64,000 bases of DNA. Origin: VXNE01 sp965248075 (GTDB lineage Bacteria; Pseudomonadota; Gammaproteobacteria; Pseudomonadales; Azotimanducaceae). Shown here piece by piece: positions 25,780 to 35,753 of this stretch. The stretch spans positions 868,001-932,000 of the forward strand of contig CBDFIL010000003.1 in the NCBI GenBank assembly GCA_965248075.1, given 5' to 3'. The stretch's first letter is position 1. Every line of letters starts with the position of its first letter. The position numbers were made by a program, and so were the translations under genes. The notes beneath the pieces were generated by a model that was not told where the DNA came from, searched no databases, and saw only the letters and a program-made list of their open reading frames with translations.

Positions 25780-26950
25780 GGGCGGCGCCCCGCCCTCGAG
25801 CGCCTGTGCGCGGACATCGAAGCCGGCCGGATCGACTGCGTGGTGGTCTACAAGGTGGACCGTCTCACGCTCGCTCCTCGACTTCGCCCGCATCATGGAG
25901 AGTTTCGACAGCCACAAGGTGAGCTTCGTCTCGGTCACACAGCAGTTCAACACGACCAGCTCCATGGGGCGGCTCACTCTGAACATCCTGCTCTCTTTCG
26001 CCCAGTTCGAGCGGGAGATCATCTCGGAGCGCACCAAGGACAAGATGGCGGCGGCGCGGCGCAAGGGTAAGTGGGTCGGCGGCCAGCCGGTCCTGGGATA
26101 CGACATCGACCCGAAACGGGCGCGGTTGGTCGTCAACTCCGACGAAGCGTCTCAGGTGCGCGCGATCTACGACCTCTATCTCGAACACCAGGCCGCGATC
26201 CCGGTCGTCCAGGAACTCGCTGGCCGGGGGTGGGTCACCAAACGCTGGACAACGAAGAAGGGACGAGAGACCGGCGGTAAGCCCTTCACCAAGAACGCGC
26301 TGTACCGGCTCCTGACGAATGTCCACTACACCGGAAAGGTGCGCTACGAGGGCACGCTCTACGAGGGCGAACACGACGCCATCGTCGACGCCGAGGTGTG
26401 GCAACGCGTCCAGGAGACGCTCCGCCGGAACGGTCTCGCGGGCGGACGCGGGGTCCGCAACAAGTACGGGGCGCTGCTCAGGGGCCTGCTTTACTGCGCG
26501 CCCTGCGAGTCGGGCATGGTGCACACCTACACCCGCAAGGGACGAAAGCGCTACCGCTACTACGTGTGCCACAACGCCCAACAGCGGGGCTGGTCGCGCT
26601 GTCTGAGCAAGTCGCCGGGCGCCCACGACATCGAGACCGCCGTGGTGGAACACATCCGCGGCATCGGGTGCAACGACGCCATCGTCCAGGCGACGGTGGA
26701 GAAGGTGCGCGAGCAGAGTGACCGGCGGATGGCGGAGCTGGAAGTCGAACGACTCGGCCGGGAGCGAGAGCTCAAGCAGCTCTACTCCAGTCTTGAGACG
26801 CTGGTTCGCTCATCCGACTCGGACAGTTCCAACGGTAGGTCCACGACCGATCTGCTGGCCGACCTGCAGGATCGCATCCGCAGAACGGAGCAGCGGGTCA
26901 CCGCCACCGCGAGGAGGTCATCGCGCTGGAGCGGGAGGCCGTAGGCGAAG
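25780..26950 (+). pseudogene. Large serine recombinase, 5'-truncated and frameshifted
   Basis: The middle of the resolvase domain (CVVVYKVDRLT, then SLLDFARIMESF, FSFAQFERE-type LLSFAQFEREIISERTKDK), the recombinase domain (VRAIYDLYLEH, PFTKNALYRLLTNVHYTGKV) and a zinc ribbon (YCAPCESGMVH, YYVCHNAQQRG) with C-terminal coiled coil are all visible. The N-terminal part with the catalytic Ser is absent, a frameshift lies at about 25868 (VDRLT to SLLDF) and another at about 26910 (RVTAT to EEVIALEREAV). It would have catalysed integration or excision; this copy is dead. Confidence 0.8.
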
Positions 26951-26959
26951 GCGAATTGT

Positions 26960-27131
26960 CCCAGGCCCTGGCCTCGCGCCCGACATCCAGGAAGCGTTGC
27001 TCTTCCTGCCGTGCACGCTCAAGGGCCGCGATCCCATCCGCGAGAAAGACATCCGCCCCATCGCCGGTGTCCCGCACTGGAGCCGCCAGCGCGCGATGTG
27101 GGCGCAGCTCGTCGCTCGGCAGGGGAAGTAG
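26960..27131 (+). pseudogene. Recombinase-associated small protein, remnant
   Basis: LAPDIQEALLFLP, then GRDPIREKDIRPIAG and RQRAMWAQLVA, matching short proteins usually encoded right after such serine recombinases in proteobacteria. It has no separate start here. Positions 27132-27382 hold no gene; TATAAT at 27245-27250 may be a -10 box for the LexA-like gene. Confidence 0.45.
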
Positions 27132-27382
27132 CAGCCCCCTTCGGTACCGGGCGGGACATCGTCCCGGTCCCCGCTTGCCAAAATCGCTCCGGCTTCTTCC
27201 CGCCTTCCTCGTCTTGCTATTGCCCTAATATCTGTTAGGCCATATATAATGTCTATTCGCCCTATGGGCGGGGCGAGCAATCACGATCAACTGGACATTC
27301 AGGTTCGGCGGATCTGCTCGAGGCCTCCGACCTCCGCCCGTGGGAGGGAATCAACCGCAGTCTCCATCCGAGAGGACTTGAC

Positions 27383-27905
27383 ATGAATGGTCAACCGAGA
27401 GGCAGACGACCCGCCGTGGAGATTACCGACCCACAGCGGCGCACACTGCGCGCGCTGCGCCGCTTCATCGACCACCGGGGGTTCCCCCCGACCATCAAGG
27501 AACTCGCCGACAGTCTCGGCATATCCGCCCCGAGCGCGCATGACCAGGTAGGCCAACTCGTCCGCAAAGGCTTTGTGAAGCGGGAATCAAGAAAGGCACG
27601 CGGCCTGACTGTCGTGCGCGCGCCGGCAGACGAGGTCCTCCATCTGATGGCCGTTCCCATCGTGGGCAGAGTCGCGGCCGGCCAACCGATCCTGGCCGAG
27701 GAGAACATCGTCGGTGAAGTCCTCGTCGATAGCCGGGTCGTCCGTTCCGGCCGCTGCTTCGCGCTGGAAGTTCACGGCGACAGCATGATCGGCGCCGGCA
27801 TCCGGGATCAGGACCTGGTCGTGGTTCGGGAACAGCCCGTGGCGGAAAGCGGGGACATCGTGGTCGCGCTGCTCGATCAGGAGGCCACGGTCAAGCGGCT
27901 TCGTC
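27383..27905 (+). pseudogene. LexA-like repressor, C-terminally disrupted
   Basis: An N-terminal winged helix (RRTLRALRRFIDHRGFPPTI, ELADSLGISAPSAHDQVGQL) is followed by an S24 autoprotease domain: cleavage site in VGRVAAGQPI, catalytic Ser in VHGDSMIGAG and Lys in EATVKRLRL. After the lysine the expected last about 35 residues are missing and the frame runs into unrelated sequence. LexA and phage CI relatives repress SOS or lytic genes and self-cleave with RecA. The start ATG follows a GACTTGACATGAATGG context with a weak RBS. The fold end is damaged, so activity is doubtful. Confidence 0.75.
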
Positions 27906-28330
27906 TGCACGGACGTCAACGGCATGGAGTGGGTGCGGCTCAAAGAAATCCAATACTCGTGGGGCGGCGCCGAGCGGGAGATCGAAAGCCGCAAGGCGAA
28001 CGACATCTTCCCCGCGCTGGAAGGAAGGGGGCGAAGCCTTCCAGCCACGGCACCCATCCTGCGAGCGACCTTTCACGATCTGGAGCAGGAGCTGATCCTC
28101 GATCTGCTGCGCCGACTCCGAAATACAACCCCAGGCGAGCGCAGCTCAATACGTTCATCGCCCGGGTGGTCGAGCACAAGATCGCCACCCTCATCGAGGC
28201 GCGGAAGGCCGGCATCCGGGACTACCGGCGCTGCCCCTTTCCCTCAACGACCGCTTCGAGGACGAGGCCGGCCGCTCGGTCGAGCGCGTGGATACGTTCC
28301 AGGTTGTGTCAAGTGCATAAGCCCGAAAGT
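27906..28330 (+). other. Degenerate coding fragments, unrecognised
   Basis: Pieces of protein-like sequence in shifting frames: VNGMEWVRLKEIQYSWGGAE, then HDLEQELILDLLRRLRN, LNTFIARVVEHKIATLIEAR, then LNDRFEDEAGRSVERVDTF. They read as one decayed gene with several indels. I cannot name the family. Positions 28331-28578 hold no further gene that I can support. Confidence 0.4.
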
Positions 28331-28578
28331 CTCGCTTGCGTACCGGACCTTCTGGCGCCGGACGAATGACCCCGGCACATCACGGTATTCGATACTGAGG
28401 GGGTGATTGGTGACGAACTGGCGAAGGCCGAGGCGTTAAACCGGGAAATTGCTGGCACGATCACCGCGGACAGAGCGAAATTGTCGGATCTGCTGCTCGG
28501 CTACGACGCGGTGGCGGGCCTGGGATTGTCAGGTCAGCGATCCGGCCACCGTCAAGCTCAAGTTCGGTCCCCGTTACC

Positions 28579-28644
28579 TACTATGTCAAGACGGATGACA
28601 TTCAGTTCTGGGGAATCAGCCTCAACATGAAGTACCATTTCTGA
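28579..28644 (+). pseudogene. Outer-membrane beta-barrel protein, C-terminal remnant
   Basis: A short frame ending FWGISLNMKYHF before TGA has the alternating pattern and terminal Phe of an outer-membrane beta-barrel C-terminus. Upstream in another frame GYDAVAGLGLS and ATVKLKFG look like earlier strands of the same protein. No intact gene remains. The stretch 28645-28882 has a C-tract and no gene. Confidence 0.4.
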
Positions 28645-28882
28645 CCGGCAGCTAATGGAGTCATCAGGGTCCGAGAGTCTGGCAGATCGGTGTCTCGCGG
28701 GGGAAGAGCGATGGTCACGCCCCCCCCCCGACGAAATCTCCCTATCGCCGGATCGAGCAGGTTCGGCACGTGGAGTGACGAAAGGATGCCAACTGTAGTA
28801 AAAGCTTACGCTGGCTCGCGCCGAAGGCCGCTGACACGGGTGTTCGGGCGAGCAGTCGCCTGAATTTGGAAGAGAGACGACC

Positions 28883-31800
28883 ATGATTGACGGCACGTCC
28901 CACGACGGCGCGTTCCGCGCCAATGACATCCAAAGCTCCAAATGCTGGGCGCCATGTCGAGCCGGCGCAGTCGAAGGGGCGCAGCCCCCTGCAGCAGCGC
29001 ACAGAGACGATTCTCTCGCTACCAATCCATCGGCGGGGCTGGTTGCCGAAGACCATCCCCCCAAGCGCCGCCGTGGCGGCTGGGGGCGTGCGGGCGTTTT
29101 CGCCGTCGTCGGCTGGCTCGCCTGGCCGACTGCGGCCTTCGCGCAGCTGACGCTGATTGTGGACGACGACATCGCGGGCGACGGCACGATCAATATTGCG
29201 GAGAAGGCGGCCGGCTTCCCCATCAGCGGCAACACGGGTACGGAAAGCGGCGTGACTGTCGAGGTGACCATCGGCAGTGGGGTGCTGAGCACGACCTCGG
29301 TCGCGGGGGTTTGGTCGGTGACCGTGCCGCCCGCTGCGAGCTACATCACGGGAACGAGCGTGTCGCTTGGGGTGACGGCCATCAAGACCGGGGAGACCGA
29401 CGCGGCGCCGTTCAGCGGGTCGCTGACGGTGGATTTGATGAAGCCGACGGTGAGTTACACGGCGCCCCTGAGTCTCACCGTGGGCACTGAGATCATCGCT
29501 ATGGCTCCGACCGCGAGCGCGGACACTGATTCCTATGCGATTAGCGACGATCCCCCCGGCAATTCCCTGCTGCGGGGATTGTCGTTGAATGGCGCGACAG
29601 GCGTAATCAGCGGCGTGCCGACGACGGGCAACCCCAACACGCAGACGGTGGTGGTGCAGGCCACCGACGACGCCGGCAACCCCGGCATGGCGACGATCGT
29701 CTTCCCGCTGGTGGTGGGGCCCGAACCCGGTGTGACGGTCGACCCGCCGGCGATGCCGGGCGGCCTGCCAGTGCCGGAGGGCGACTCGGTGCAATACACG
29801 CTGGTGCTCGACACCGAGCCGACGCACGAGGTCGTGATCCACGTGCGCCGGGCGTCTGGCGACGATAGTGTGACGGCGGCTCCGACCATGTTGACCTTCA
29901 CAACCGGAAACTGGTATGAGAAGCAGACGGTGACACTCTCGGCGGTCGAGGACAACGACGGCAACGACGGCATCTCCAATTTTGCACACAACGCGGTCAG
30001 CGACGACCCGTTATATGACGGCATTGACACCCCCGGCGTCAACACAACTGAGGGCGACAACGACTCGATCGGGGTGAAGGTCTCGCGGACGACACTGTCG
30101 GTGCCGGAAGGCGGCTCGGCGACCTACACGGTGAGGCTTGGCACCGAGCCACAGCAAAATGTCACGGTCGAGGCGAGCCGGGACCAATTGAGTAACGGCG
30201 TCCTGACGGACGAAGACCTGACGGTGAGCTCGGATACGGATACGGATACGGATTCGGCTACGAATTCGGTTACGTTGGCCTTCACGAACTCGAACTGGGA
30301 TAGGGAGCAGACGGTGACGGTCTCGGCGGCCGAGGACGCCGACGACGTGGATGGCGTCGCGATCTTCAGCCACGTCACGGTTAGCAACGACTCGGACTAT
30401 GAGTCAGACTCATTTTATATCGATCCAGTCACGGCGATCGAGGCCGACAACGACAAGGACGTGATTAGACCGAGGGTAGAGATTCAGACGGAGGTGTCGG
30501 CCCCGGTGGGCGGTGCCTTCGAGGTGACGATCCGCTTTTCCGAGGGCGTGCTTGGCTTCACCCTCACGGATATTGGTGTGAGCAACGGGACGGCGTCGAA
30601 TTTCAACAGAGTGTCCTCACGGACTTACACGGTGACGATCACTCCGGAAGCAACCGGTGAGGTCAGGGTGGAGGTGGGATCGAACGTGGCCCGGGACGGA
30701 GCCGGCAACCGCAACCGAGCGGCGGAGCCTCTGGTGATCGAGGCGGACCTTACGGGACCGGAAGTGGAGATCACCAGCGATGCCCCCGGGCCCGTGGGCG
30801 GCGCGTTCGAAGTGACGATCACCTTTAGCGAGGCGGTGACGGGTTTCGAACAGAGCGAGATCACGGTGACGAATGGGACGGTAAGCAGCTTCAACGGGTC
30901 GGGGACGAGCTACACAGCCGAGATCACCCCCTCTGCGAGCGGTGCGGTGACCGTGGAGGTTGCGGCGGACGTCGCTGAGGACGGGGCCGGCAACGGCAAC
31001 CGGGCGGCGGAGCCTCTGGTGATCGAGGGGGATCTGGAGCGGCCGGAGGTAACGATCGAAGGACCGGCGGAGCCGGTGGGAATGGCGGCGTTCGAAGTGA
31101 CGATCACCTTCTCGGAGCCGGTGGAAGGCTTTGAGCCGGAAGATATCCAGGTCAGCAACGGGATGGTGGCGGACTTCACCGAGGTGTCATCGAGTGAGTA
31201 TCGAGCCACGATCAAGCCGGCTGAGGCGGGGCAGGTCGTCGTGGTGGAGGTCCCCGAGGACATGGCCGAGGACGGGGCCGGCAACGGCAACCGGGCGGCG
31301 GAGCCTTTCGAAGTAGAAGCCAAGCTGGTGGTGAGCTACCAGGAGGAGGACTACACGGCAACCGAAGGGGGGGGAGCGGTGACGGTGACGGTGAAGCTGA
31401 TCCAGGGCTGGGACGGGGAACTGGCGATCCCGATCCGGGTGACGCGGCCGGAGACGACGGAAGTCACCGACTATGCCCTAGATGGTTTGGAGGAGTGGGA
31501 TGCCCAGGAGGGCACCGGCAGGCTGACCTTCCCAGCCGAGGAAACGGAACAGACGTTCACGATAGAGGCCAACCATGACGGGGACGGGGACGACGAGACG
31601 GTGGAGCTGGGATTTGGGGAACTGCCGGAGATAGTACTGGCAGGGGAGCCGGCCGTGGCGACAGTGACGCTCGAGGACAAAGGACTGGTGGAGCTCGAGG
31701 TGAGCTTTGGGCAGGCAGAGTACCGGATCAGGGAAGGCCAGCAGGCCGACATCGAGGTGAAGATGTCGCCGACGGCGGACCGGCGGGTGGAAGTGCCGCT

Positions 31801-33790
31801 GGTAGTGGCGCTCCAAGGCGGGACGGCGCCCGAGGACTATAGCGGCGTGCCGGCGTCGGTGGTGTTTGAGGAAGGCGAGAGTGAGGGGACGATTTCCGTC
31901 GAGGTTCTGGCGGATGAAGTGAACGATCCTGGGGAGGGGATTGTGCTGAGCTTTGGAGAGTTGCCGGAGGCGGCGAGTGGAGGAGAGATCTGGCAGACAA
32001 CAGTGAACTTCAGGCAGCAGCGGACGGCGGGGCAGTTCTCGCAAACGCTGGAGGTGGCACTGGCGGTGATGGCGCGTTCGATGGGGGAGAGTGCACTGAC
32101 GGCCATTGAGGGTCGCTTTGAGCGGCATCGGCAATGGAGTCGGCTGGGGGCAGCCGGAGGAGCGGTGCCGACAGTGCAGCCGGGAAGCGACCATAGCGTC
32201 ACGGGTCTGGGTCAGGGAGAATCGCAGCGGATAGGCAGCGAGAGCCTCGAGGGTGCCGGCAGGAGAAACGCCGAAGGCCCGGTGGTGCCAAGCGCTGAGG
32301 GCGCGGCCGGAGCCCGCGTAGCGATGGGATCGAGTGGGGAGTCGGGAGATCGGGAAAGTGGCGTGCAGGGAGCGTGGCTGCAGAACGTCTCGGTGGGTGG
32401 ATTAGCGGGCCTGTTCGGCTACGGCCAGGGCTATACGGGCGTCTCGACCGGCTCCGGCGTGGGGCCGAGTGGGACCGGCCCGATGGTGGGGTTGGGAGGG
32501 CAGTCAGGTTACGGTCAGGATCGGTTCCAGGGTTCGCGGACCGGGAACTCGTCGCTGAGATCGGGACTGACCGAATATTCGGGGGTGAGGGATCAGGGGT
32601 TCAGCCTCGCAGGAACCTCCTTCGAGATGCCTCTGGGCAAGCAGGAGCAGGGGAGGGGCACGAGTTGGGTGCCGGTGTTGTGGGGTCAGGGGGACCTGCA
32701 GCACTTCAACGGAGACCTGGATCGGCTCGGAATGAACTATCGCGGCCGCCTCGACGCCGCGCACGTGGGGCTGGATCTCTATGCCAACGACAAGATGCTG
32801 GCCGGGCTGTCGTTGATGCGCAGCTGGGGGGACATGGATTACACCGACGATGGGGTCGATGGGGTGTTGGAAAGTGATCTGAACACCTTTCATCCCTATC
32901 TGTACTGGCAGCCGAACGAACGGGTGAGCATGTGGGGCATTGGCGGCTTGGGACAAGGGCAAGTGGGTGTCAAAGAGCCGGGTCGGACGCACGACTTCGA
33001 TGCCGACTTTCGGATGCTCGCCGGAGGCGTGAGGGCGATGCTGTGCAGCCGGCCCTGCAATGAGTTGGCCCTGCGTGCCGACGTCTTCACGGCGCAACTG
33101 GAGACCGAGGCCTCCGAAGACATTGCGAAGGTGCGAGGCGAGGCCCACCGGGCGCGGTTGATGCTGGAGTGGGTGTACGACAGGCCGCTGTCAGCGGGGC
33201 GATCGCTGAGTCTGAAGCTGGAGGGCGGCGGACGCTGGGACGGGGGCGATGCGGATCGCGGTGCCGGCGTGGAAACCGGTTTCCGTCTGGGGTACCTGGA
33301 CGCGAACCATGGACTGGACGTGGCGCTGCACGGCCGGGTGCTGGTGGTGCATGAAAGCGACTACCGGGACTGGGGATTGGGGGTACAGGCGAGCTGGGAC
33401 CCGGGCGAGAAGCAGCGCGGGTTCCGGGTGTCGGTGACCTCCACGCGGGGCCAAGATGGAGGCGGCCAAACGACGCTATGGAACAACGCCAATACGGTCA
33501 CGCCCCCGCTGGGGATGGGAGCAATGGGAATGAGCTCCCAGAGCCGAATGGAAAGCGAGGTGGCCTACGGCGGCCTGAGGGTGCTGGGCTTACGGAGTCC
33601 ACTGACGCCCTACAGCCGGTTAAGGTGGACGGGATATGGACGGGAGCTGGCCATAGGCGCCCAGTGGAGCCTGCCCCCACGCTCGAAGCTGGCGCTGCCA
33701 TCAATGTTGGAAATGGAAGCCAAGAGGCGGGAGAACAGAACGGGTACGGCTGATCTAGCGGTGCTGGTGCGAATGTCGATCCCCTTCTGA
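28883..33790 (+). CDS. Autotransporter-like surface protein with Ig-like and Calx-beta-like repeats
   Basis: 1635 residues. The signal peptide is unusual: about 65 hydrophilic residues precede KRRRGG and the hydrophobic core, cleavage after AFA at 87. Then come an Ig-like region (88-190), a putative-Ig region (190-283, with GATGVISGVPT), two Calx-beta-like repeats (286-393, 394-527, each with EGDSVQYT/EGGSATYT and W..QTVT), three Ig-like repeats (528-624, 625-717, 718-815, each with AFEVTI.FSE and DGAGN.NRAAEP), two Calx-beta-like repeats (816-934, 935-1045), a glycine-rich linker, and a C-terminal barrel (about 1260-1635) ending VLVRMSIPF, the terminal Phe expected for Bam insertion. It is probably a surface adhesin or sensor; the ligand is unknown. 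An RBS-like GGAAGAG precedes the ATG. Confidence 0.85.
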   Translation: MIDGTSHDGAFRANDIQSSKCWAPCRAGAVEGAQPPAAAHRDDSLATNPSAGLVAEDHPPKRRRGGWGRAGVFAVVGWLAWPTAAFAQLTLIVDDDIAGDGTINIAEKAAGFPISGNTGTESGVTVEVTIGSGVLSTTSVAGVWSVTVPPAASYITGTSVSLGVTAIKTGETDAAPFSGSLTVDLMKPTVSYTAPLSLTVGTEIIAMAPTASADTDSYAISDDPPGNSLLRGLSLNGATGVISGVPTTGNPNTQTVVVQATDDAGNPGMATIVFPLVVGPEPGVTVDPPAMPGGLPVPEGDSVQYTLVLDTEPTHEVVIHVRRASGDDSVTAAPTMLTFTTGNWYEKQTVTLSAVEDNDGNDGISNFAHNAVSDDPLYDGIDTPGVNTTEGDNDSIGVKVSRTTLSVPEGGSATYTVRLGTEPQQNVTVEASRDQLSNGVLTDEDLTVSSDTDTDTDSATNSVTLAFTNSNWDREQTVTVSAAEDADDVDGVAIFSHVTVSNDSDYESDSFYIDPVTAIEADNDKDVIRPRVEIQTEVSAPVGGAFEVTIRFSEGVLGFTLTDIGVSNGTASNFNRVSSRTYTVTITPEATGEVRVEVGSNVARDGAGNRNRAAEPLVIEADLTGPEVEITSDAPGPVGGAFEVTITFSEAVTGFEQSEITVTNGTVSSFNGSGTSYTAEITPSASGAVTVEVAADVAEDGAGNGNRAAEPLVIEGDLERPEVTIEGPAEPVGMAAFEVTITFSEPVEGFEPEDIQVSNGMVADFTEVSSSEYRATIKPAEAGQVVVVEVPEDMAEDGAGNGNRAAEPFEVEAKLVVSYQEEDYTATEGGGAVTVTVKLIQGWDGELAIPIRVTRPETTEVTDYALDGLEEWDAQEGTGRLTFPAEETEQTFTIEANHDGDGDDETVELGFGELPEIVLAGEPAVATVTLEDKGLVELEVSFGQAEYRIREGQQADIEVKMSPTADRRVEVPLVVALQGGTAPEDYSGVPASVVFEEGESEGTISVEVLADEVNDPGEGIVLSFGELPEAASGGEIWQTTVNFRQQRTAGQFSQTLEVALAVMARSMGESALTAIEGRFERHRQWSRLGAAGGAVPTVQPGSDHSVTGLGQGESQRIGSESLEGAGRRNAEGPVVPSAEGAAGARVAMGSSGESGDRESGVQGAWLQNVSVGGLAGLFGYGQGYTGVSTGSGVGPSGTGPMVGLGGQSGYGQDRFQGSRTGNSSLRSGLTEYSGVRDQGFSLAGTSFEMPLGKQEQGRGTSWVPVLWGQGDLQHFNGDLDRLGMNYRGRLDAAHVGLDLYANDKMLAGLSLMRSWGDMDYTDDGVDGVLESDLNTFHPYLYWQPNERVSMWGIGGLGQGQVGVKEPGRTHDFDADFRMLAGGVRAMLCSRPCNELALRADVFTAQLETEASEDIAKVRGEAHRARLMLEWVYDRPLSAGRSLSLKLEGGGRWDGGDADRGAGVETGFRLGYLDANHGLDVALHGRVLVVHESDYRDWGLGVQASWDPGEKQRGFRVSVTSTRGQDGGGQTTLWNNANTVTPPLGMGAMGMSSQSRMESEVAYGGLRVLGLRSPLTPYSRLRWTGYGRELAIGAQWSLPPRSKLALPSMLEMEAKRRENRTGTADLAVLVRMSIPF

Positions 33791-33966
33791 GGAGCTGACC
33801 CCGGGCAGTGGGTGAACCCCTGCCGGTCCCTACGAGCGGCGCGCCCTCAGCGCCAGGGTGAACGACGACCCGGATATCCTGGTTGCGATGCCGGAGAATG
33901 GACCATGCTGACCGGAGGGGCGGAAATGTGCTTGACAACGCTTCCGACCTCGAGTTTTCTGGATCG

Positions 33967-34006
33967 GAAAAAAGGAAATCGACGACAACCGCGCTTCCGT
34001 TTTTTC
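33967..34006. repeat. Inverted repeat GAAAAAAGGAA / TTCCGTTTTTTC
   Basis: An 11-bp stem with one bulged base and a loop of about 17 bases, with a T6 run in the right arm. It lies between the autotransporter gene and IS256 copy 2. It could be a terminator or an old element end. Nothing else is seen in 33791-34034. Confidence 0.4.
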
Positions 34007-34043
34007 GGCACGGCCCGAATTCCATAAGTACTTGTACTATATG

Positions 34044-35453
34044 GAGCTATTGTCAAATCTGGTGTACGGAGGGTTGGTCATGCGACCGCCCTGCTGTCCT
34101 CGGTGACCTCGATACCGTCGTGGAACTTCACGCCCTCGATCACCTTGCCGAGCTGACGGAAGCCGCGTAGTCGTCGCCAGGACTTCTCGGCGCTCATGCC
34201 CATTTTGTAGATCATCGAGAGCATCGTCCGGCGCGTGACGCAGCCCTTCGCCCGCGAGCTCCGATGGCGGATGGTGGCGAACGCCGACTCGATCACGTTG
34301 GTCGTGCGCAGATGCGTCCAGTGCGCGGCGGGGAAGTCGTAGAAAGCCAGCAGCAGCTCGCGATCACGCGCCAGGCACGCGGTGGCCTTGGGGTACTTGT
34401 CTTCGTAGCGTTCGATCCAGTCGTCGAATGCGCGCTCGGCCTGGGCCCGGGTCTCGGCCATCCAGATCTCCTGCAGGCCCTGCTTCGCCTTCGCCAACGC
34501 ATCGCGCCAGCGATGCGCCTGGACATTCGGCAGGTAGTTGAGGACGTTGCCGGTCTTGTGCATCCAGCAGCGCTGGCTGCGGGTCTGCGGATAGACCTCC
34601 GACAGCGCCGACCAGAAGCCCAGCGCACCGTCACCCACCGCCAGCTTCGCCGGCCGCGTGAAGCCACGCTGCTGCATCCCCAGGAGAACCTCGCGCCAGC
34701 TCTGCGTGGACTCCCGAACCCCGTCCTCGATGGCCAGAAAGTGCTTGTCGCCACGGGCGTTTACGCCGATCACCACCAGCACGCACAGGCGCCCGTCGTC
34801 ACCGCGCTGGCCACTGTGGATACCGTCCGCCCAGACGTACACCCAGTCGTCGGCAAGATCGCGCCGGCACCACTCCCGATACTCCTCGTCCCACACCCGC
34901 TTGAGTCGGCTCACCACGTTCGCCGACAACCCGCGAGCCGCTTCCTCGCCCACCAGCGCCGACACCGCCGCGCGCATCTGACCCGTCGATACCCCGTGCA
35001 GGTACAGCCACGGAATCGCCGCATCGACGCTTGCGCTGCGGCGCACGTACGGCGGCACCAGCGATGAGCGGAACGGCTCCTGCGATCCCGACCGGCTGCG
35101 CGCCTTCGGCACCCGAACGTCCACCGCGCCGATCCCCGTCAGAATCTGCCGTTCCGGAAGATGACCGTTGCGCACCACCCGGCGCCGACCGTCTGGCAAC
35201 TTCTCTTCCTCGAACGCCGACAGATACTCCCCGAACTCCACCGACACCGCCGCCTCGATCAGCCGCCGCGCGCCGACGCGAAGAAGATCCGTGAGCGGAT
35301 CGGAAACCGATGCTGGCGCCGCCAGCGAAACCACATTATCGTTGCTCATGTGCGGTGTGCTCCTCTTGCCGAAACCGTGAAATCGCAAACTCGATTTCAG
35401 CAGAGACACGCCGCAAGCTCAACTCATCCGTACACCAGATTCGACCATAGCTC
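34044..35453 (-). mobile_element. IS256-family insertion sequence, copy 2
   Basis: 1410 bp with ends GAGCTATTGTCAAATC and GAGCTATGGTCGAATC (read inward), flanked by a perfect 9-bp duplication TACTATATG at 34035-34043 and 35454-35462. It is nearly identical to copy 1 but inverted and about 20 bp longer. Positions 35454-35753 hold no gene. Confidence 0.95.
34078..35409 (-). CDS. IS256-family transposase, copy 2
   Basis: 443 residues, the DDE residues in WADGIHSG, VGDGALGFW and TTNVIESAF intact. It is nearly identical to the copy at 17818 except in the segment after HKTGNVLNYLP, where it has NVQAHRWRDALAKAKQGLQ instead of KSGQPKAKQGLQ, a net gain of 7 residues. The reading frame is uninterrupted and the element has clean target duplications, so it probably transposed recently. 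Confidence 0.95.
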   Translation of the reverse strand: MSLLKSSLRFHGFGKRSTPHMSNDNVVSLAAPASVSDPLTDLLRVGARRLIEAAVSVEFGEYLSAFEEEKLPDGRRRVVRNGHLPERQILTGIGAVDVRVPKARSRSGSQEPFRSSLVPPYVRRSASVDAAIPWLYLHGVSTGQMRAAVSALVGEEAARGLSANVVSRLKRVWDEEYREWCRRDLADDWVYVWADGIHSGQRGDDGRLCVLVVIGVNARGDKHFLAIEDGVRESTQSWREVLLGMQQRGFTRPAKLAVGDGALGFWSALSEVYPQTRSQRCWMHKTGNVLNYLPNVQAHRWRDALAKAKQGLQEIWMAETRAQAERAFDDWIERYEDKYPKATACLARDRELLLAFYDFPAAHWTHLRTTNVIESAFATIRHRSSRAKGCVTRRTMLSMIYKMGMSAEKSWRRLRGFRQLGKVIEGVKFHDGIEVTEDSRAVA

Positions 35454-35753
35454 TACTATATGGGCTTATCCTCCATAACCTGACGGTGAGTGGTTATGAA
35501 GAGGGTTGCACGAGGGGAGCCAATCAAATCAAGGGGTTGCACCAACCGGCCCCGATTCTCCCCCTCTGGCCTGGACCCGGGCCCCTTGCATCTCGACCGT
35601 CCTGGCAGCTCTTGAGCGCAAGTTCCCCAATCTGGCGGTCAGGCCGGGAGGCCACGGCGCCGACCGACCGTCCAATCCGCTTCTCAGGGATCGCGCCGCG
35701 CTCGGGTTAAGATCATGCAGGACAAAGCACGATCCATCGCGGGGACACCCGGC

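Noticed and set aside
13178..28644. A defined attL/attR pair from the tRNA-Asn 3' end
   Set aside because: I looked for a second copy of the tRNA 3' end (GGTTCGAGCC to GGAGCCA) by eye and found none; a computed search is needed.
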